Of a stretch of 64,000 nt of DNA, positions 31,567 to 41,307 are shown in pieces (position 1 is the first letter of the stretch; every line of letters begins with the position of its first letter). Origin of the DNA: Rachicladosporium sp. CCFEE 5018 (Eukaryota > Ascomycota > Dothideomycetes > Cladosporiales > Cladosporiaceae). The position numbers were made by a program, and so were the translations under genes. The stretch spans positions 693,284-757,283 of the forward strand of contig KZ111143.1 of NCBI GenBank assembly GCA_002077045.2, read 5' to 3'. The notes under the pieces were generated by a model that did not search any database, was not told where the DNA came from, and saw nothing but the letters and a program-made list of their open reading frames with translations.

Positions 31567-34500
31567 TTAACTAAAGAACGCCATAGCCGTCTCCCTACTC
31601 CCCTCTCCCAGACCCGCAAAAAGCTGGTTCGCATCCAATCCCGCAGTTTGCACCAGCTTCTTAGCAGCCACTACGATTCGCTGCGCCAGCTGAACTTGCA
31701 GAGTCTCGGCTTCAAGAGCCTGCACGATAGCGGTGAAGCAGGCGGACGCCTTGGCGAGTGGCGCAGGGTGTTGTCTAAGTAGCCGCATGTTAGTAAGTGA
31801 TAGAAAAGGGCGACACAGTAAGGGAAAGGGTAACGTACCGATCGATGAGCTCAGCGAGGAACGCGTAAGCAAAGGGCGCGGCTTCCTCGTCGTTGACGAC
31901 TGGTAACGTGTCGATCCAAGCCGAGATCACTTCGTCGACACCCGGACTCGTCACCTTGCCCGCATTGAATCGCAGGATCTTGGCGATAGAGGCGCAGGCG
32001 TTCTCCGTCGCGAATACGCCACCACTGTCATCATCGCTCCTCGCCCCAGGCCTCTGAGTGACCTGGAAGAGGATGGGAAGAGAGGCAGCCGCGAACTCAG
32101 CCCAAGGCTCTCCGCCCTTGTGAGCAGCGACACCAGCACCGTAACAAGCCGCTTGCCGGTTCGCAGGCACATCGTCGCGCATACCGTCGATAAGAGGCTG
32201 AATGATGTGTGAAGAGTAAGTCCAACTCCCCGGCCCACAGAACTCAAGCACATCGTCGAAGATACACAGCGCCCATTGCCGCTGCGTTGGATCCGGGGAG
32301 GAGACGAAGAGGTCGTAGTAACTCAACAGCCTTTCCCAGTGCGGTACGAAGCTCTGGCCTTGGTTCTTGAAGATCGTGTGGAAGGCTTTGTTCATGTCAG
32401 ACAGCAGGGTCTGGTCGTCTTCAATCTCGAGTTGCAGGTCGTCGTCTAACTCTTCGCCTTCATCGCGGTCTGCAGCCTCGGCGTTGCGTTCTGTGACGCG
32501 GATTTGGTAGTCTTTCAGCACGGACTCGGCGGAGGAGATGAACTTCTCCATGTCTGGATTTGAGAGGCAGTCTTTGCCAGTCACTTCGACGGACTCGTAG
32601 AAGCATTGATACATCTCCGCCAACGTCTCGATGGCCGGCTCAGTTTCCAGCACTTCTAGGACTTTCTCGAGAGTCTTGGTCCAGAGGTCTCGGTAGGCGG
32701 GGGAGTCTAGGCCGTGCGCGGCCTTGAAGGAGTTGAGGAGTTGCGGGATGGCTTTTGCGGCTGCGACGCGGACGGGGTCGTGGAAGAAGAAGGCGATGCC
32801 GGAGTAGGCTACTTGGTCCATGATCTCGGGGACGTACTGTGCGAAGCCGGCTTCGAGTTTCGAGGCGTAGACTGTGATGAGCTCGATGGCCATGTACTTG
32901 TCGTCGAGTGTGGAGGTCTTGATGCCGATATATTTACCCTTGATAGGCACGAGTTCCCAGCCTTCCTCCATTTGAGCGACGTTGTCGTCGTCCTCGAGAA
33001 GCTGAATATCCGCCTTCGCAGTGGCGAGTTTGAGCAGCGGAGGCATGACGGCAGGTAGATATGGGACGAAGTCTTGGCCGAGTACGCGACACATGCGGCC
33101 CCAGCAATGAAGCAAATACTGCTCCTGTGGGTCGTCGTCGTCGATGAGTGAGCCCTGCACAGTGCCGAGGATGTTGACGAGTTGTACCGCGTCTTGACCC
33201 ATGCGCTCTTTGCCAACTGCGATTGCGATGAGAGTCGCACACTCCATGGCCTTTGCTCGCAGAAGTCTGAGCTCGCGCTCATTGGGCTGTGTGAGAACGT
33301 TGAACAGCAACGGCATCAGCCTGCCGTACCACTTGCCAAAAGCACCCTCGGCCGAATCTGCTACGGTTGCAATAGTTGATAGCGCCTGCTCCTGCACGAA
33401 GCGCTTCGGATTCTGCAGCAATTGCATGAGCTGCTCGAGCAGTGCATCCAAGTAAGGCTCCAGCGTGCTCTTCTCCGACTCCTCACAAAAGTTCACCAAC
33501 GCCGCTGCTGCATGGCTCTGCACCCTCGGCTCCGGCGCGCCAAGCACAGGTATCAGAGCCTGCAGCACCACACGATCGTACTTCGTTTGCATTGTGCCTT
33601 TGAAGTCACTGCTCATCTGTCCCAGCGCATTGCACCCAGCCCACCTCACTCTTGGGTGTGGGTCCGACAGCGCAGGCACGACCAACTCCAGCACCTTATT
33701 CAGCTCCGCCTCCATCAGATCCGCGCAGCCCTCCGAGATGGCTGAGATGGCCATAAGTGCCGCGTGTCGATCCCTCCAATTACTCGACGTGATCATGCGC
33801 GGTAGCCACGTGAATGTAGGCGGTAACACAGCAGCGCCTCCCAGCTTGTTCGCAAGTCGATCCATACACTGCTCGCCAGCCACGTGGTTCGAATCACTCT
33901 CATCGGCGTCCAGATCCTCTTGCGCGTTCCACTCCTCGGCGTCCTCATCATCAAGTCCCACGTCAGTCATCATTGCGTGACCATGTTCTCCGTATATGCC
34001 GGCTCCTTCCTGCACATCGCTGGGTTGTAGTCTGCGAACGTAGCCATCAATTCGAGTGCATTCTGGCGACATTGGTCATCCAGATCCTTGTCGGAGATCA
34101 TGCTTATAGTCAACCCGACCAATTGCGAGAAGACACCCTTGAACATCTTCGAGCTCGCCTCCGCCAACTCAATGACTGTCACTAACGCCTTCGTGAGTTG
34201 CTCCGAGTCTCCTGCCTCTTTCAGCGGCACAAGTGTGTTCAGGATCTCGGGGATGAGCGCGTAGTACTTGTGCTGGCTCTTCTTATTCAAGCTCTGAAAG
34301 AAGCTGGCAAACGCCTGCATGGTCGCTAGCCGCACCTCTGCATCCTCGTCTCGAATTCCGCGGTTGAAGACCTCCAATACAGCGCTCTCATGCTGCTTTT
34401 CGATTATTCCCGGCGTAGACTCGAAGATCTTAAACGCGCTCTGTCGCATATCCGCCGACGGTGAATTCGAAGCCTGAAACAACGCGCTGAGCAGTTCTGG

Positions 34501-35010
34501 CCAAGTATCTCGCGAGCCGTCGGGTGAGAGCACCTGCTCATCAGTATACTGTCGCGCAAGCTCTGCGATGCCATCACCGATCTTGTGGCGGATGTGGCCC
34601 TTTTGCTCTTGCGCGTGTGCTTCCAGCAACTTCGACCGGATCTGAGACTGTTGGCCATGATTCAGATGCAGGAAGAGGTCTTTCGTCTCGCCACTTTGGA
34701 CCTCCTTGACTGCTCGGGCTGAGACTCGCCGGAAGAGGACTGCTGCGAACGCTCGTACCTACTTGCTTGATCAGATTACTGCCACTGCTCATTCGAGGCA
34801 CGCCTCTATCTTCTCATATGTACTCACTCCCTCGTCCTCCGACCCTGCCATCTGCTCCGCCAAGCCCATCAACAGCATCTCCGGCCGCTGATTGACCCAT
34901 TGCTCACTCAGTTCCTTCTCAGCGTTTGCCCGGATTGTGTTGTCTGTCGATTGCAGCCCCTGCAGTAACGTGCCGAGTGCTTGATGCACTTCCGGCGAGA
35001 GTGCCGACAT
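31567..35010 (-). pseudogene. kap121: Importin beta Kap121/Pse1, broken by a 10-bp deletion (copy C)
   Basis: Exons 35010-34828, 34758-31839 and 31774-31567 have good splice sites. The product is a HEAT-repeat karyopherin matching Kap121/Pse1/importin-5 (RNALELMATFADYNPAMCRK, HPRVRWAGCNALGQMSSDFK, CATLIAIAVGKERMGQDAVQ). Summed exon length is 3311 nt, not divisible by 3. Against the intact 3321-nt copy D, ten bases (GAGCGACAGA at 60988-60997) are missing between 33970 and 33971. The frame then meets a stop directly after ENMVTQ, leaving about 325 residues, roughly the first third. The family imports ribosomal proteins, Pho4, Yra1 and others and is essential in budding yeast, so a null would need the other copy. 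Assembly or consensus error is an equal alternative. Everything after the lesion remains open and conserved, so the lesion is recent or artefactual. Confidence 0.85.
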
Positions 35011-35803
35011 ATTGGCTGTCTATGCTATGCGTTGTCTGGACGTTCGAATCTTTGCTGGTTGGTTCAGATAATTCCTCAGACGGAGGATTCGCGGTATGTA
35101 TGGCGCATGCGAGGGATGTCGATGTGGTGGACCAGGAGTGGAATGTCTGACACACACGTCGGCAATGCAAGAAAGATTCAAATTGCTCTGAGTAAACAGT
35201 ACTGCGACGGGCCTAATGTTTATTGAAGTCGTTTGGACACGATCGCAACATTACCTGAATTATTCTGGGCGCGAAATGCAGGGTCCACACGCGTCGATCA
35301 ACATGCCTCGCGGCTCGAGCGCAAGAATTATGTAGTCACGTGCTACGTTATTTGTGTATACATTACAGGTGAAGGAAGCGATGAGACAAGAGTCAAGGAA
35401 GATAACAACGTAGCACGCAACGATCGTAAGGAGCGGACCACTCGAGACGGCCTCACAGTCAATACTGCAGGTAAATTGGCACCGCGACAACGAATCGCTG
35501 CTAGCGTCACCCTGGAGAGAAGACAACCTTTCTTCTCACTGATAGCGTAGCTGCGTATGCACAGTCGCGGCCCCGCATACACCAGCGTTCTCGGTGATAG
35601 AGAGTCCTGAAGCGGTCTGCTTCCTTTGCCATCCGTAAGTGTAGGAGCTTCGAGTCCTTGTCTATCATCGTAGCCTCGTGCTCATTGATCATCACGCCGC
35701 TCGTATGGAACGCACGCGATCCCTGCCAACGCCATCGCTAATCATTGAGTCGTCCACCCCATGCCAAATCGTATGCACATGTCTCTCTCCTTCCAAACTC
35801 CTC
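35011..35803. other. Intergenic region upstream of KAP121 (copy C)
   Basis: Between the KAP121 start and the SDS23 stop, both minus strand. Should contain the KAP121 promoter. Compared with 62038-62806 there are several small indels (for example 10-20 bp near 35340 and 35475). No gene seen. Confidence 0.5.
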
Positions 35804-37467
35804 TCACCGATGTGCAGCCCCACTACCACTCCTCCTTAACTCCCCACTCCCACTCAGGAACTCAGCGCTGGGCCTTACGCCCTCCATACTTGGTCTCAGA
35901 CTAGCCGAGCTGCTTCTCCGTCGCCTCTGCCTCTCCTCTTCAGGGTCGCGCGGACTCAGTCCACTAGCTCTCGCGAACAAATTGAGGACGTCCGTCAGAC
36001 TGACCACACCACTCAGCCGACCGGACATATTCTGGCCCTGCATCTGCGCCGCTGTCACTGAGACGCCGGGAGCTGTATTCGTGTAGGGCGGTCCGGTTAG
36101 ACTATGACTAGATCCCGAACGCTCTGACAGTCCACCGCTGCTATTGTTGTTGTGCTGAAGACTGAATGGTGGCATGGCCACGCTGTAGACGCTGGGTGAG
36201 GGAGGGACTGAAGTGGCGGGTGAGGGAGCTTCGACGATCCACATGCGATGTGAGCGAGTGGCAACGAGCTTGGCGACTGTGTGTGAGAGTGTGCTTGTTG
36301 GATTGACGTGAAAGACTGGAAATGAGTCTTTCCCGTCTGCCATGCCGCGTTCGGATAGGATGACGGAGATGAAGTGGATGCAGGAGCCAGTCAAGAGAGG
36401 TATCGAGGAGGTATCTGTGAGGAGCTGAGATGGCGGTCAGTATGTGAGCATGACCACAGGGCTGTCGAGGCTGAGAGGAGCAACTTACGCGAACATCGAC
36501 GTGGCTAATGTTGCCCACCACGTGCTTCTGATTGTCGAGGACTGGCAGACTAGTGACACCTTCGTCGTTCATGATCTGGAGGGCAGTCTTGAGAGGTGCA
36601 TCGCCGTTAATTGACAGCACCTCCTTGTCGCCCAGCCGCAGCTCTCGCAGTGCCCTCGCGTACAGCGACTCTGTAACGCTGAAGTTCTGGTGGTTCTCCC
36701 AGAAGAATCGCACCAGCCGCAATTGACTGAGCACGCCCACCACTTCTGACGTTCCCTCTTTGACAATGTCGATGTGAGCCACCTCCGAGCACCTCCATCG
36801 CCTTGGTCAGATCTGCAGTATGCGGGAGAAACGCCGGCATCTCCCTCGCTCCTAGATGATCTAGCAGATCTGCCAGAGGTATCGCTTCTCCCGTCCTCGC
36901 CCTGTCCGCCAATTTCCCAGCACTCCCATCCGGCGCCGACAACCCCAACACCAACAACAAATAAGCATTCAAATCACTATAATCAAACGTCGCAATCGCC
37001 GTCTTCGTCTTCGTGCTCTCCCTCACCAGAATCACATTCGGCGCCCCACTCTTAACCAACAGCTTTGTAGTCCCCTCAATGCTACTATCCATCTGCACAA
37101 ACCGCACCTCATCCGGATCCGTGATCTCCGCCACGCCAATGCTCCGCCAATCCCTTCCACGGAACCTGTCGTCGCCGGACATCTTCACCGGCGGATTCTT
37201 CAATAGCTCAGCCAGCGCGGCGCCGGAGAAGGAGTGTTGACGCTGCGTGCGTGGGGAGGGTGGGTAGTTGCGGAGGTTTTCGGCGAAGGAGGAGCGGTGG
37301 GAGACGGATGGGGAGAGGGCACCTTCTTTACGGGGGGTGGACAGGGGCGTGTTGGAGGATGTTGATATAGCTGAGGTCGATGTGGTGGCCGGATTGAGGA
37401 TTGGCGATGGGCGCCGGTTGCGGCCGGCTGATGAGGGCTGGTCGTCTGATGATGATGAGGGGCCCAT
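35804..37467 (-). pseudogene. sds23: Sds23/Moc1-family CBS protein, broken by a 5-bp deletion (copy C)
   Basis: Exons 37467-36489 and 36424-35804. The N-terminus is Ser/Pro-rich and probably phosphorylated (MGPSSSSDDQPSSAGRNRRP, NYPPSPRTQRQHSF). Four CBS motifs follow, spanning WRSIGVAEITDPDEV to SGRLSGVVSLTDVLNLFARA, and a Ser/Arg-rich tail (RQRRRRSSSASLRPS). Sds23 proteins inhibit PP2A/PP6-type phosphatases and affect mitosis, stress and nutrient responses. The summed coding length is 1600 nt; adding the five bases present in copy D near 63771-63776 gives 1605 nt and 534 aa. In this copy the frame leaves the conserved sequence at about 36767, after GGGSHR, where copy D continues LIIVKEGTSEVVGVLSQLRL. 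The remaining CBS3-4 part is open in the shifted frame. True allele-specific null or sequence error cannot be separated here. Confidence 0.82.
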
Positions 37468-38555
37468 TGCGACGCGTGGAAGGAGCGAGGTGAGCTGCGG
37501 CTTCGGCTCTAGGAGTTGCCGAGTGTTGGCATCCTTTGTTGGTTGCGAGTCTTGCTGACGATGTGATGTGATACTTTCTCCGCATCACTGGAGCTCTCGA
37601 ATTTGACGCACTCAAAGTTGCGGTATCAAGAGCTTCATCGTCACGTGCGGCACGATGCCGAGAATGACATGGGTGGTTATCTTAGCGCCGTTCGTCTGCA
37701 TCTTCTTCATCGCTTCGAGCTGAGAGACCAGCCGTGAAACGGCTAGCCATAGAGCGTATCGCCGTACGATCTTCAGTCTGGAGATGACTGAGACATGCTA
37801 CAAGGCCCCAGCTCACATGAAGAGGATGTCAGCCCCAAGATGCTCGAGCCAAGACAACTCCGTCGATTTTGCCAGCCGCATGATCTTCGGCAGGGGGTTT
37901 AATTTCATCCCACTTCGCGCCCCCGCCTGCACGATTCTTCGGTTCAAGTGATGCACATCCAAACCTTCTTACACCGCTGAGTAATATCCACCCAAAGGAA
38001 CCACCAAACTCTCGCATTCCATCGCGACGACCGCATGGCGCAAGCACAGCGGTTCCATCGATTGACTCACGGCTCGCAGCACCGCCATGCTACCGAACCG
38101 ATCTTTCAGCTGATAACCGCGCGCGTAAGAGCGGTTGGATGCGCGTGTAGCTGGAGTTACCTTACCGCCGTGTCTCGTGTCGCACGTGGATGAGTCAAAG
38201 GGCGGATTACCAATGCATAGGGCGTCTAGGTATGAGGGGTTGGTGTGTGCATGTAAGCGGTGTCTCCGATGAGCCGTCGATACATGTGAGCAGATAAGTA
38301 TTGCAGCAAAGCAATCTCTTCCTGTATTTGTTTCACCACAAGAAATTTCTGCTGTACGACTGATCGGTTGCATCTCGCAAACGCTCGCTCCCACCTCGGC
38401 GTGGCCAAGATAAGACCGCGTGCCTTTGCTCAATCAGGGTGTCTCAACTGTGCGACAGTATCTTGCAAGCAAAACTTATTGCCTCACGACTCTCCTCGAT
38501 TCTCATCATTCCGGCGAAAGCTACACTACCACCAATTCCTCACAACACCACCAAG
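37468..38555. other. Intergenic region between divergent SDS23 and the 38556 gene
   Basis: About 1.1 kb between divergent start codons; presumably both promoters. I see no convincing gene in it. Confidence 0.5.
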
Positions 38556-39227
38556 ATGTCACTCACAGAAGCCTACCGCCTCGCACACACAGCAGAGTGC
38601 CGCCTCAACCTCGCTGCCTCCCGTCCTGACCGCTCCCTGCGCTTCGTGGTAGGCCACCTCATGACCTACGAATCCCTCCGCCTCCGCATAGTCGAGATCG
38701 AGCACGAGACATCCCGCTCGCAACGGGCAAAAGCAGTGCAATTTCAAGGTGCCGGTGCACTGCGATCGAGCTCTTCAGCCCGCAGAAGCCCACCACCTAG
38801 CACGATCCCAGGTCTAAACGAAGATGACGAGGATGAACTAAGCGATGAAGAGGACATGGACGAAGACGAAGACGACGAATCCGGCGGTCTCAGCCTCCAG
38901 CGCTTCCCCTCTGGCTCCGCACGTCCTCCACCCCTCGAAGCAGATCTCGAAGACGATGTAGACGAAGACGACGAGCCCGTGTCGCCTGAAGAGCCCGACG
39001 CAGCTACACTCGAGACGGCTCTCAAGGGCGATGGCAGCGAGTTGCTCGCGACTATGTACGAGGGCGTGAGGAAGTGCCCGTGTCATGGCCACAAAGACGC
39101 GCCGAGTTTTGGGAGGATGTGGGAGCTGCCTGAGGGGGAGAAGGGCAGGGAGGGGGTGACGAGGGTGATTGCTGAGGAGATGGATGGGCCGCCTGCGCCG
39201 CAGGTGGCGTGTACGGGGTTGACGTGA
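38556..39227 (+). CDS. Conserved hypothetical acidic protein, 223 aa
   Basis: Single exon. The ATG at 38556 (MSLTEAYRLAHTAECRLNLA) is preferred over an upstream in-frame ATG at 38439, because the upstream 39 residues look like translated leader and CCACCAAGATG is a good context. Residues 1-60 look helical (RSLRFVVGHLMTYESLRLRI). A Ser-rich linker and a long Asp/Glu run (about residues 88-110 and 135-160) follow, then a Cys/His cluster, KCPCHGHKD, near the C-terminus. No family recognised; a small acidic, possibly nuclear protein is a guess. Confidence 0.7.
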   Translation: MSLTEAYRLAHTAECRLNLAASRPDRSLRFVVGHLMTYESLRLRIVEIEHETSRSQRAKAVQFQGAGALRSSSSARRSPPPSTIPGLNEDDEDELSDEEDMDEDEDDESGGLSLQRFPSGSARPPPLEADLEDDVDEDDEPVSPEEPDAATLETALKGDGSELLATMYEGVRKCPCHGHKDAPSFGRMWELPEGEKGREGVTRVIAEEMDGPPAPQVACTGLT

Positions 39228-39858
39228 GAGGGGCATGTGTGAGAGCATTGTATTGCTCGCTATACCGAGACTGTCAACATCGCCCACTTCAGCATATACT
39301 CAATACGATGGATCAACGACTCGACGTACGATCAACGATGGCCACTGGACTAGCCTCCATTGAGCGCCATTGCAGCTGCCCAGAAAAAGATCCCGACCAC
39401 CATGACGGGCAGAAGATACCCTGCAGCACACGCCGCCGCTTAGCTAATCCAGCTGTGAGCGATCTACCCAAGGGTGTTCCGTTCGCGGTCATAGTAGTAG
39501 CTAAATGCCTGATACGAGCGAGAGAGACAAGTCGCCACGCGGAGGATGGCAGAAGGAAAGGCAATGCGCTCACAAGTTGTGAGCGTTGAGATAAGACCCG
39601 AAAGCATGATGTAGCTTGTTAGCAGTAATGAATACCACTCCACTCCGAAAAACCCCCAGACGACATCCAAGTCTCCTCCATGTGCGGTATATACTCCTCT
39701 CGTCTGGTCAGTGCGGAGACGAGGCCGCGGCTAGCTAATAGACATGTCAATGCTCGAGATGCATTGATATTGCATCACGAATCCATCTCTCGCAAGTGGT
39801 CGGTTCAAGGTGGGAACGTTGAAAATGTGGCATGTACGACATACTTCTATACCCCCCT
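39228..39858. other. Intergenic region, convergent 3' ends
   Basis: Between the 38556 gene and the complex I gene, which converge. No gene seen. Confidence 0.5.
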
Positions 39859-40765
39859 CTACGCTGCCGGCGCGCTCACAGGCACGTCAACACCATACCT
39901 CTCCTTCAGCCGGTCCGCTCGCCGTTGCTCATAGCCCGGTGCGTAGATGCCTATGTCGCGTCAGCGCCTCACTCCTTCATACCATCAACTACAAGCAAAC
40001 TCACCTCGTCCCTCACCCAACTCATTCACAGTCTCCTCAATCGGCCTCCTCCGATTCTTCCTTAAGTACTCCTTCCGCGCCACCTCATCCACAGTGCTAT
40101 CCTGCTTATAGCCATTCAGTTGCCCGCCTGTGAATGTGAAAGCTGAGAGGATGACGCCGAGAGCGGCGCCGTAGCCGAGCACTGCGGGTGCTGAACGGAC
40201 TATGGGTGTGTTAGAGATGGGGAACCCGGGAGGGTTTGGGGAGAAGAGGGTTAGGATGGGGGGAAGTACAGCGTAGACCTAGCATGGCGCCTCCCAGCGC
40301 GCCGCCGATGAAGGAGTTGTATGTATCGTCTACTTCTCGGAGGTTGGCGGAGGCGCATTTGCTGAATTCGTAGGCGCCGCCCATCGCCGCTGTGGAATAC
40401 GACTATTAGCACTTGACACCGTTCTACATGCGTCCATCCTCCATAGCTCGTCTCTCGATCCTGCTGTCCCATCCTATGCGCTTCCAACGACCACATTCAA
40501 TCCCCTCTCATCTCTATGCAATGAACTCCGGACTGCCTCTCTCTTCGCCCCACTTCTCACAAGAGCTCTGAGACTTACCAAACACCGCGAATGTCCCTCC
40601 AGTTCGCGTGAACACGCCGAAAGCGCCGACATTCTGTTTCGTAAGGGTGTTCTGGATCGTCGAGATGAAGAGGCCTGCGGAGCCGGTGACCAGTGTCGCT
40701 TTCACAGCGCTACCTATGGCATCCTTGGGGTGGTATTGTACCGCCTGCTCCTCGGTGTCGGCCAT
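39859..40765 (-). CDS. NADH:ubiquinone oxidoreductase 21.3 kDa subunit (NDUFA11/B14.7-like)
   Basis: Four exons: 40765-40579, 40389-40270, 40199-40005 and 39950-39859; total 594 nt, 197 aa. The protein starts MADTEEQAVQYHPKDAIGSA, choosing the ATG that begins at the conserved YHPKDA segment rather than an upstream in-frame one at 40867. Tim17-like membrane segments follow (TLVTGSAGLFISTIQNTLTK, GAFGVFTRTGGTFAVF, FIGGALGGAMLGLRF, VLGYGAALGVILSAFTF). Then come the hydrophilic KEYLRKNRRRPIEETVNELG and the end IYAPGYEQRR. This matches the fungal 21.3 kDa complex I accessory subunit of the inner mitochondrial membrane. The second intron uses donor GTACTT, chosen because it restores the family's GLRFR junction; an earlier GTCTAC donor would lose it. 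Intact. Confidence 0.9.
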
Positions 40766-41307
40766 TGTGGGCGTGTATGGCGAGACAATGGCAGGTCGGA
40801 ATGGTCCAGCAAATGAGAGCTTGGGGGAGGTCTTTCGGGATGCTGCCTGAGGCAAGTAGGATCGCATGACTCGAGTAACTGAACTCTGGAGAAGGCGAGT
40901 GGCTGACAGACAGGGATGACGACGTGCTTTGGGTGTGGCGTCGGGTTATGCTTTGGCACGAGCTTCACGAGGCAGACGTGTAGAAGCGTTTCTCTATTAC
41001 GTGTGCTATTCTGTTGCCTTCGGTAGTGCAGTGTGATGTTTGCATTCGTGGAAGCAGGAGTCATCTAAGGAAGCGGTACATGTGGAAAGCGGACAGCTCA
41101 TCAGGCATCTCCAAGAACTCGACCAAGCACCGTTGAAAGAGCTACGATACGGGCAATAGGCCAATTATCGCACTACTGGCTAGGTATATCGCACCTTTGT
41201 CAATCGACTCTGCCCTTGGAGAGCTACATCTCCAAGACCGAAGGCCCTCTCTCAACTTGATTTACCACGACTCGGGCCAATACCCTCCACTCGCGAGTAC
41301 TCAAGCC
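40766..41307. promoter_or_regulatory. Divergent promoter region: complex I subunit and UBP2
   Basis: About 540 bp between divergent starts. The UBP2 frame stays open upstream to about 41197 without another ATG, so the boundary on that side depends on the chosen start. Confidence 0.45.

Larger units (their letters stand above)
29806..36992. repeat. Duplicated block 2, copy in contig C
   Basis: Collinear with 56830-64000: beta-glucosidase 3' part, KAP121 and SDS23. The offset is 27024 in the beta-glucosidase, 27027 at the KAP121 start and 27008 at the right edge. The match is cut off by the window end, not by loss of similarity. This copy carries two frameshifting deletions that the other lacks. 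Confidence 0.93.

Noticed and set aside
37969..38433. 154-aa minus-strand open frame upstream of the 38556 gene
   Set aside because: No recognisable domain, irregular composition, and it covers the expected promoter of the plus-strand gene.
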